Assembly (NCBI GenBank): GCA_005792805.1
Contig: SXQV01000152.1
Coordinates: 1 to 5,042 of the forward strand
DNA length: 5,042 nt
Direction: 5' to 3'
From: Methylococcaceae bacterium
GTDB lineage: Bacteria > Pseudomonadota > Gammaproteobacteria > Methylococcales > Methylococcaceae
Positions 1-4,904 of this stretch are shown here, one piece after another. The position numbers and the translations under genes were made by a program. A model generated the notes under the pieces. The model was given only the letters and a program-made list of their open reading frames with translations. It was not told the DNA's origin and searched no databases. Every line of letters starts with the position of its first letter. The stretch's first letter is position 1.

Positions 1-17
1 AGGCATCGTATCGATGA

Positions 18-137
18 ATGCATACCCCTAAGCCCGCCGTGTTCTCACGCCCACTTATCCTTGCTCAAGGGCTGGGCTGTTTGCTGTGTACATCCATCAG
101 CTACGAGGCTAGCAGAAAATCAGGGCAACAACCATGA
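18..137 (+). CDS. Possible small ORF, 39 residues, unrecognised
   Basis: This ATG-initiated frame encodes 39 residues: a basic start (K5, R11), a short hydrophobic stretch with two cysteines (LGCLLC), then a polar tail ending in QQP. It looks loosely like a signal or membrane peptide, but the residues before the first cysteine are not a good lipobox. Its TGA (135-137) overlaps the next ATG (134-136) as ATGA, a layout seen in translationally coupled genes. There is no convincing SD upstream of base 18. The ORF is short enough to be chance, so it is listed only because of the overlap chain. Confidence 0.13.
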   Translation: MHTPKPAVFSRPLILAQGLGCLLCTSISYEASRKSGQQP

Positions 138-376
138 ACAATAAAGGAGTATCCGGGTGCCCCGTTCCACAACCCGGCGGGACGCCGTGGGCTAAGCCGC
201 TTCGCGGGACTCGCTTGCGAGAGGCGCTTCCTCAGCCGATCATACAGACCTCTCCCCCGGCTGAATTTTCAGAGAAAAGTGACAAGCACCGGCATGGCTT
301 CCAACCTCAGGGAACACCCGTGACTGACTCGAAAATATCCCGTCCTGAACCTGTCGCGGCACGGGGCAAGGACTGA
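134..376 (+). CDS. Possible 80-residue leader ORF overlapping the pump gene start
   Basis: This frame encodes 80 residues with about 13 prolines, no hydrophobic segment and a short basic/histidine patch (DKHRHG), so the product would be disordered and soluble. I recognise no family. Its stop TGA (374-376) shares a base with the pump's ATG (376-378), giving TGATG, the classic termination-reinitiation layout. The SD upstream of ATG 134 is weak (an AGGG about nine bases away). Third-position GC looks close to background, which argues against a conserved protein. It may be a leader ORF whose translation matters more than its product, a remnant of a lost upstream gene, or a chance frame. Confidence 0.22.
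   Translation: MNNKGVSGCPVPQPGGTPWAKPLRGTRLREALPQPIIQTSPPAEFSEKSDKHRHGFQPQGTPVTDSKISRPEPVAARGKD
154..237 (+). other. Cluster of short GC-rich hairpins, possible structured leader RNA
   Basis: Several perfect short stems follow one another. CGGG/CCCG pairs 154-157 with 161-164. CGGCG/CGCCG pairs 175-179 with 183-187 around a GGA loop. CCGC/GCGG pairs 197-200 with 204-207 around TTC. CTCG/CGAG pairs 210-213 with 218-221 around a CTTG tetraloop. The last two sit inside a longer stem, GGCTAAG at 190-196 with CTCAGCC at 231-237, which has one A-C mismatch. An alternative GAGG/CCTC stem (221-224 with 230-233) would compete with it. The arrangement could be a structured 5' UTR element or a small RNA. 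It does not match a tRNA cloverleaf or any riboswitch consensus I know. In GC-rich DNA, 4-5 bp stems also arise by chance. Confidence 0.3.
342..373 (+). promoter_or_regulatory. Possible SD-sequestering hairpin before the pump start codon
   Basis: GTCCT (342-346) is exactly complementary to AGGAC (369-373), which contains most of the pump gene's SD. Inside it, CCTGT (350-354) pairs with ACGGG (361-365) with one G-U wobble and a six-base loop. The two stems are separated by a symmetric 3x3 internal loop. Folded, the RNA would hide the ribosome binding site. A ribosome translating the upstream ORF to its TGA at 374-376 would unfold it. This is inference from base pairing; no folding energy was computed. 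Confidence 0.33.
368..372 (+). promoter_or_regulatory. Ribosome binding site of the RND pump gene
   Basis: AAGGA lies three bases before the ATG at 376-378, with a GGGG run at 363-366 as a possible extension. The spacing is shorter than ideal, but this is the only SD-like motif near the first in-frame ATG. The encoded N-terminus (short amphipathic segment, then TM1) matches the usual start of RND pumps, which supports this start. Confidence 0.6.
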
Positions 377-3300
377 TGCTGGCCGGCATCATCCGGTTTT
401 CCGTGCGCCACGCCGGGGTGGTCCTCGTGCTGGCGATGCTCCTGCTGGTTTATGGCGCCTATCGGCTGAACCATGCGGGCCTCGACATCTTTCCCGAATT
501 TTCCGCGCCTCGCGTCGTCATCCAGACCGAAACTATGGGTCTGACCGCCGAGCAGACGGAAACGCTGGTCACCCAGCGCATCGAGCGGCATCTGGCCGGG
601 CTGATCGGCCTCGATACCCTGCGTTCCGAATCCATCCAGGGTCTTTCGGTAGTCACGGCCATCTTCAGGGATGGCACCGATAGTTATCGTAACCGGCAAA
701 TGGTCGGGGAACGGCTGAATGCGCTGGCCAGCGAGCTCCCGGCCGGGACTGGCGCGCCAGTCGTCGTCCCCCTGTCATCCTCTTCCGCAACGGTGCTGAC
801 CCTGGGCCTCCGTTCCGATGAGCGCAGCCTGATGGAGCTCCGTGATCTGGTGGACTGGACCATCACCCCCCGCCTGCTGGCCGTGCCGGGTGTGGCCGAC
901 GTGAATGTTTTCGGCGGGGAAATCCGGCAGCTACAGATACAGCCCGATGCGGAACGGCTCCGGCGTCACGGCCTCTCCATCCAGGAAGTATTGACGGCCG
1001 CCGAACAGGCTACCGGCATGCCGGGCGCAGGATTTATCGAAAACGCCAATCAGCGCATCGCCCTGAATATAACGGGCTTGCCAGCGACGGCCGACGACCT
1101 GCGCCGAGTGGTGCTAATCCGCAAAGAAGGGCAACAGGTGAAGCTGGGTGATGTAGCCAACATCGTAACCGGCGCCCGCCCCCCCATTGGCGCCGCCGCC
1201 ATTGGAGGCAAACCCGCCATCGTGCTGATGGTAATCGGGCAATACGGCGCCAATACCCTGAGTGTTTCACGCGCCGTGGAGGCCATCCTCGGCGATTTTG
1301 AAACCCTCTTCCAGCGGCAGAAGATCGACTTCTCCCCTCGACTGTTTCGCCCCGCCGATTACATCGAACGCTCGCTGCAAAACCTGTCTGGCCATCTATT
1401 GATCGGCGGCCTGCTCGTGGTGGCAATCCTGTATCTCTTCCTGTTCAACCTTCGCACGGCGCTGATCCCGGCCGTGGCGATCCCTCTGTCGCTGCTCGCC
1501 GCCGTGATTGCCTTGCAGGCACTGGACGTGCATCTCAATATCATGGTGTTAGGGGGGCTGGCGATTGCTTTGGGAGAAGTGGTCGATGACGCGATCATCG
1601 ATACGGAGAACATATTCCGCCGGCTCCGGGAGAACCGGCACGCTTCTACACCATTGACTGCCTTCCGCGTGGTGTTCGATGCGTCTATGGAAATCAGAAG
1701 CTCCGTGGTGTATGCGAGCTTCATCGTCGCACTGGTCTTCATGCCCTTGCTGACCCTGGGCGGCGTCGCCGGGCGGCTGTTTGCTCCCCTCGGCTACGCC
1801 TACATACTTGCCATCCTTATGTCCTTACTGGTGGCACTGACGGTCACTCCCGCCCTCTGCCATCTGCTGCTTTCGGGGCGCGATAATAAAATTCCCGCCC
1901 ACGCCACACCGGGTAGCCATAACCCGCCACTGATTCAGCTTCTACAGACACTGTATTCAAAAGTGCTCGGCGTAATCGGCGGCTGGCCAAAGCTAGCCAT
2001 CGCGGCGAGCCTTAGCGCCTGCGCGCTAGGTCTGTTGCTGATACCCGGACTGGGCGGCGAGTTCCTGCCAGAACTCCGCGAGGGGCATTACATCGTTCAC
2101 ACCGCCAGCCTGCCGGGCACTTCACTACAGGAATCCATGCGGGTCGGCGGGCAACTGGTACAGAAGTTTCAGGCGCTTCCAGGTGTCGTTTCGGTCTCGC
2201 AGTGGGCGGGCCGTGCGGAGCGAGGTGCGGATACCTATGGCAGCCATTACAGTGAATATGAAGTACGGCTACAACCGCTGCCCGGAAGCGGGCAAGCCCA
2301 GGTGCTGGATCAGTTACGCCAAATTCTCAGGAACTATCCCGGCATTCTTTTTGAAGCCAACACCTTCCTGACCGAGCGCGTGGAAGAAACCATCTCGGGC
2401 TATACCTCACCGGTCGTCATCAACCTTTATGGTCAGGACCTGGAATCACTGGATGAAAAAGCCACGGAAATGGCCGAATTATTGCGAACCATCCCTGGCG
2501 CTGCGGAGATTCAATTACGCTCGCCACCCGGAACCCCATTGGTGCAGGTTCGCCTGGATCTTGAGAGTCTGGCCAGTGTCGGCCTGCGTCCGCTGGAAAC
2601 CGCCGGGATCATTCAGACGGCACTGCAAGGCCATGTGGCCGGACACTATTACCTGGAGAACCGGGCTTACGAAGTCTCGGTCATCCTGCCCCCCGAAGCC
2701 CGCCAACAAATCGGCACACTCGAAAAACTGCCGCTAAAAACACCGGACGGACTGATCGTAGAACTCGGGCAAATCGCCCGCATCAACCAGATGGGGGGGC
2801 GCTATAACATTCTCCACAGGAGCGGGCAGCGGGTGCAGACCCTTACGGCCAATGTCACCGGGCGTGACATGCAGTCCTTCATGACGGAATTGCGGCGACG
2901 CACACTCAACGAGATCGCCTTCCCGCCGGACATCACCCCGGAATTTACCGGTGCAGCGGTGGAACAGGACGCCACCCGCGAGGCGCTTTTGCTACATGCG
3001 CTGCTGGCTGGTGCCGGCGTCCTGCTGTTGATCTATCTCGCCATTGGTAGTCTGCGCCATGTCCTGCTCATCCTGCTGAACCTGCCCTTTTCACTGGCCG
3101 GAGGCGTAGCAGCCGCTCTTTTCTCGGGAAGCACGCTATCGGTGGGGTCGATGGTGGGCTTTGTGACTCTGTTCGGCATTACGGTCCGTAATGCCATCAT
3201 GCTGGTTTCGCACTACCGGCATCTCACCGAAATGGAAGAGCGGCCATGGAATCTCGACACCGCCATCCTCGGCGCCCAGCAGCGACTGCCGTCAATTCTG

Positions 3301-3513
3301 ATGACCGCTCTGGTGACGGCTCTCGCCCTGCTGCCGATTGCCATCAACAGCGACAACCCCGGCCGGGAGATCATGGGCCCCATGGCCGCTGTCATCATTG
3401 GCGGTCTGATCTCGTCCACCCTGTTGACGTTGCTGGTACTTCCGGCCGTTTTCGCGAGGTATGGGCACTTCAGCAAGAAACCGGCTCGTGGAGTGAATCA
3501 GGGATGCAGCTGA
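376..3513 (+). CDS. Heavy-metal efflux (HME) RND transporter, CzcA/CusA family permease
   Basis: This is the inner-membrane, proton-driven pump subunit of a tripartite metal efflux complex. It encodes 1045 residues, close to CusA and CzcA, and appears intact. TM1 lies at about 11-31, the first periplasmic porter/docking half at about 32-335, TM2-6 at about 338-500, a cytosolic link with TM7 at about 500-560, the second periplasmic half at about 562-870, and TM8-12 at about 874-1035. The TM4 signature is GEVVDDAIIDTEN (400-412), with D404, D405, D409 and E411 as candidate proton-relay acids. The TM10-region motif GITVRNAIMLVSHYRHL is typical of the group. Aligned to CusA from memory, the copper triad M573/M623/M672 becomes roughly H575, Y625 and E671, so Cu(I)/Ag(I) is unlikely by that route. 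The TM4 motif resembles the less-studied HME5 group; divalent metals are possible but the substrate is unproven. No adaptor or outer-membrane partner gene is in view. The 3' end overlaps the convergent gene by 16 bp. Confidence 0.95.
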   Translation: MLAGIIRFSVRHAGVVLVLAMLLLVYGAYRLNHAGLDIFPEFSAPRVVIQTETMGLTAEQTETLVTQRIERHLAGLIGLDTLRSESIQGLSVVTAIFRDGTDSYRNRQMVGERLNALASELPAGTGAPVVVPLSSSSATVLTLGLRSDERSLMELRDLVDWTITPRLLAVPGVADVNVFGGEIRQLQIQPDAERLRRHGLSIQEVLTAAEQATGMPGAGFIENANQRIALNITGLPATADDLRRVVLIRKEGQQVKLGDVANIVTGARPPIGAAAIGGKPAIVLMVIGQYGANTLSVSRAVEAILGDFETLFQRQKIDFSPRLFRPADYIERSLQNLSGHLLIGGLLVVAILYLFLFNLRTALIPAVAIPLSLLAAVIALQALDVHLNIMVLGGLAIALGEVVDDAIIDTENIFRRLRENRHASTPLTAFRVVFDASMEIRSSVVYASFIVALVFMPLLTLGGVAGRLFAPLGYAYILAILMSLLVALTVTPALCHLLLSGRDNKIPAHATPGSHNPPLIQLLQTLYSKVLGVIGGWPKLAIAASLSACALGLLLIPGLGGEFLPELREGHYIVHTASLPGTSLQESMRVGGQLVQKFQALPGVVSVSQWAGRAERGADTYGSHYSEYEVRLQPLPGSGQAQVLDQLRQILRNYPGILFEANTFLTERVEETISGYTSPVVINLYGQDLESLDEKATEMAELLRTIPGAAEIQLRSPPGTPLVQVRLDLESLASVGLRPLETAGIIQTALQGHVAGHYYLENRAYEVSVILPPEARQQIGTLEKLPLKTPDGLIVELGQIARINQMGGRYNILHRSGQRVQTLTANVTGRDMQSFMTELRRRTLNEIAFPPDITPEFTGAAVEQDATREALLLHALLAGAGVLLLIYLAIGSLRHVLLILLNLPFSLAGGVAAALFSGSTLSVGSMVGFVTLFGITVRNAIMLVSHYRHLTEMEERPWNLDTAILGAQQRLPSILMTALVTALALLPIAINSDNPGREIMGPMAAVIIGGLISSTLLTLLVLPAVFARYGHFSKKPARGVNQGCS

Positions 3514-4733
3514 CGCCGTAATGCTTCCAGGGCACTAGCGCTTTTTTCGATCAGTTCGAGAATCTTGTCAGCCATAGGAATTTCGGCCTTCTGGGTTGCC
3601 CCCTCTTTTTCAACCAGAAAGACACCCTGGATATCGCCGTTCTGACAGGCCCAATGCAGGGAGCCCGTCTGGGCGGGAGTAAACCGGAACGTGTTCATGC
3701 CAGCCTTGACAGCAAATTCCAGATGCAGCGAAGGAATGACAATGCTGGATCCACAATCCACCAGCCGCTCTCCACCGACCATCCATTGCACGGATTCACC
3801 GACTCGCAAAGAGGGCTGTTCAAGGATGCGGCCCGGCTGGTTGATGAGCGTATGGAGCATCCGTGCTCCCGGAGGAGTTTCCGGAGAGACGGCATGTCGG
3901 GAATGATTCATTCCGGCATGAAGATCGGTGCCGGTCGTCATCATGGCGTAACCTCGATTTAACATGGTGATTCCCAAGGCAACGACGATGACGCCGGAAG
4001 CCCGCACGAGCCTGGGCGCGAATTGACGCGATAAGGCGCTGGCCATGAACCCGAACCCCATCATTAACGGTAATGTACCGAGCCCAAACACGAACAGGAT
4101 CTTGGCGCCCTCAACCGGGCTGCCGGTGCCTGCTGCCATGATATACATGGCTTGCAAGGGTCCGCAGATAATCATCAGCCCGTTCAAAAGGCCAATAACA
4201 AAGGGGTTACTGTTTTTCCGCAGGGCACGCCCGACCCAGCGCATGAGGAAACCGGGCGTCCTCAACTGAAATCTGGCCAATGGCGTAAAGACCCGCAGGG
4301 TAGCCAGACCAAACAGCAGGAGGAACACCCCCGCCGCCAATCCCGCCACACCGCGCATAAAAGGCGTGAAAGAAATAACGGAGCCGGCGGCACCAAACAG
4401 CCCGCCAATGACGGTATAAGAAAGTGTCTTCCCCGCCCCGTAATAAAGGTGAGTCAGATATTTTGCCCCGTCTTCGGCAGCGCTCTTCACGGTATAACTC
4501 ACCACCAGCGCACCACACATCCCCGCACAGTGGAATCCCGTCAGTGTGCCGGCAATAAAGAGCAAGGCCAGACTGAGCGGTTGCCCGTCTTTTGGAGCGT
4601 CAAAATAGCCGCCCAAAAACTGACTGAAATTGAGAACAAAAAAAAGCCCGATACACAGTGCGGCAATGAGCAAGATTTGCCGCGATAGCGCCATGAGCCT
4701 AGTGGCTGACCGCCGTCCTGGTGTGAGAGTCAT
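3498..4733 (-). CDS. TauE/SafE-like (COG2836, DsbD_2-type) membrane protein with C-terminal cupredoxin-like domain
   Basis: The product is 411 residues from the ATG at 4733. A basic N-terminus (RRSATR) precedes TM1 (about 17-38). About six further TM segments follow to residue 261, carrying GFHCAGMCGAL (66-76; H68, C69, C73) and LNGLMIICGPLQAMY (183-197; C190), motifs of the COG2836 branch. A polar linker (264-285) rich in Met and His leads to a beta-rich domain (about 295-376) ending in GSLHWACQNGDIQGVFLV, which resembles the cupredoxin-like domain fused to such proteins; C327 and C363 are its cysteines. Relatives are linked to copper trafficking and cytochrome oxidase assembly, so a role in moving or sensing copper at the inner membrane is inferred, not shown. 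The last ~20 residues are a charged helix. The start is uncertain: a TTG at 4775 (425 residues) and an ATG at 4694 (398 residues) are in frame, and none has a strong SD. The true substrate is unknown; sulfite export is only a family label. Confidence 0.88.
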   Translation of the reverse strand: MTLTPGRRSATRLMALSRQILLIAALCIGLFFVLNFSQFLGGYFDAPKDGQPLSLALLFIAGTLTGFHCAGMCGALVVSYTVKSAAEDGAKYLTHLYYGAGKTLSYTVIGGLFGAAGSVISFTPFMRGVAGLAAGVFLLLFGLATLRVFTPLARFQLRTPGFLMRWVGRALRKNSNPFVIGLLNGLMIICGPLQAMYIMAAGTGSPVEGAKILFVFGLGTLPLMMGFGFMASALSRQFAPRLVRASGVIVVALGITMLNRGYAMMTTGTDLHAGMNHSRHAVSPETPPGARMLHTLINQPGRILEQPSLRVGESVQWMVGGERLVDCGSSIVIPSLHLEFAVKAGMNTFRFTPAQTGSLHWACQNGDIQGVFLVEKEGATQKAEIPMADKILELIEKSASALEALRRQLHP

Positions 4734-4797
4734 GAGATTGTAGTTGGGAAGTCTTGTGAGGGAGAAAGTTGGCAATCACACCAAAAGTGCCAAGCAT
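4699..4797 (-). CDS. Possible 32-residue leader peptide upstream of the TauE-cupredoxin gene
   Basis: An ATG (4795-4797 on the complement) opens a 32-codon frame ending in TAG at 4699-4701. It is preceded by GGGGGTGA (4806-4813), a 7-of-8 match to the ideal GGAGGTGA SD, with an 8-base spacer. That is the best ribosome binding site in the window. The peptide starts hydrophobic (MLGTFGVIANFLP), then becomes polar and His/Ser/Thr-rich. The stop lies four bases before the ATG at 4694, one of the candidate starts of the membrane protein, as expected for a leader ORF with translational coupling. It is in a different frame from the large gene, which it overlaps if that gene starts at 4733 or 4775. 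I recognise no family. An in-frame ATG at 4803 would add two residues but sits too close to the SD. Confidence 0.35.
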   Translation of the reverse strand: MLGTFGVIANFLPHKTSQLQSHDSHTRTAVSH

Positions 4798-4805
4798 GGT
4801 GACCA

Positions 4806-4813
4806 TCACCCCC
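4806..4813 (-). promoter_or_regulatory. Strong SD sequence for the minus-strand leader ORF
   Basis: Read on the minus strand this is GGGGGTGA, eight bases upstream of the ATG at 4797. It also forms the downstream arm of the inverted repeat at 4807-4838, so it could be masked by pairing in a transcript that begins further upstream. Confidence 0.4.
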
Positions 4814-4838
4814 GCACGCAACCGTATTTAAGGGGGTG
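4807..4838. repeat. Perfect 7-bp inverted repeat CACCCCC-N18-GGGGGTG
   Basis: CACCCCC (4807-4813) and GGGGGTG (4832-4838) are exact inverted copies separated by 18 bases of mixed composition. As DNA, the spacing is roughly one and two-thirds helical turns between arms, compatible with a dimeric regulator. As RNA on the minus strand, it would form a GC-rich stem hiding the leader ORF's SD. A candidate -10 hexamer lies inside the spacer next to one arm. Which reading is right, if either, cannot be decided from sequence. Confidence 0.4.
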
Positions 4839-4853
4839 CGCTGGATGACCCAA
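4826..4853 (-). promoter_or_regulatory. Weak candidate sigma-70 promoter for the minus-strand gene
   Basis: On the minus strand, TTGGGT (4848-4853) and TTAAAT (4826-4831) are separated by 16 bases, with about four matches of six at each hexamer. The spacing is slightly short. The -10 lies between the arms of the inverted repeat, so a regulator bound there would block or reshape the promoter. If this promoter is used, the transcript would start within or near the repeat and the SD-masking RNA stem could not form. Confidence 0.22.
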
Positions 4854-4904
4854 GCTTTCGCCTCAAGACGGCAAACGCTTTATGCCAAATGCACGGGGTC
4901 ATAC

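Larger units (their letters stand above)
1..375. other. Leader-like region upstream of the RND gene, no confident gene
   Basis: No open frame here has a recognisable domain. The frame starting at base 1 stays open to a TAA at 142-144. A 39-codon ORF lies at 18-137 and an 80-codon ORF at 134-376. None resembles the C-terminus of an RND periplasmic adaptor, which is what normally precedes an HME-type pump gene. The segment is rich in short GC stems (154-237), with a further possible stem at 342-373 over the pump gene's SD. A 5-bp inverted repeat (CATCG at 4-8, CGATG at 12-16) sits at the left edge. I see no strong sigma-70 promoter. The best reading is a long 5' leader or intergenic region, possibly with degraded coding sequence. 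Confidence 0.55.

Noticed and set aside
61..94. Sigma-70 promoter starting at TTGCTC
   Set aside because: At proper spacing the -10 candidate (CTGTGT or nearby TGTACA) matches the consensus poorly.
190..237. tRNA-like cloverleaf
   Set aside because: There is a three-way junction, but no TTC-type T-loop, no seven-base anticodon loop and no proper acceptor stem.
307..699. 130-codon minus-strand ORF across the pump start
   Set aside because: It is antisense to the conserved N-terminus of the RND pump, has no domain-like features and is best explained as a shadow frame in GC-rich coding DNA.
1034..1742. Three minus-strand ORFs of 78-130 codons within the pump gene
   Set aside because: They are Arg/Ser/Pro-rich shadow translations opposite well-conserved periplasmic and TM segments.
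2183..2737. Plus-strand out-of-frame ORFs of 62 and 102 codons within the pump gene
   Set aside because: The pump frame continues intact through the region with recognisable motifs, so these do not indicate a frameshift.
3541..3548. T-run after AGCGC as an intrinsic terminator for the pump gene
   Set aside because: The upstream bases give no stable GC stem; the AGCGCT palindrome is too short and leaves no loop.
4152..4688. 178-codon plus-strand ORF opposite the membrane protein gene
   Set aside because: It is polar, Gln/Arg/His-rich shadow sequence, while the opposite strand encodes clear TM helices and family motifs.
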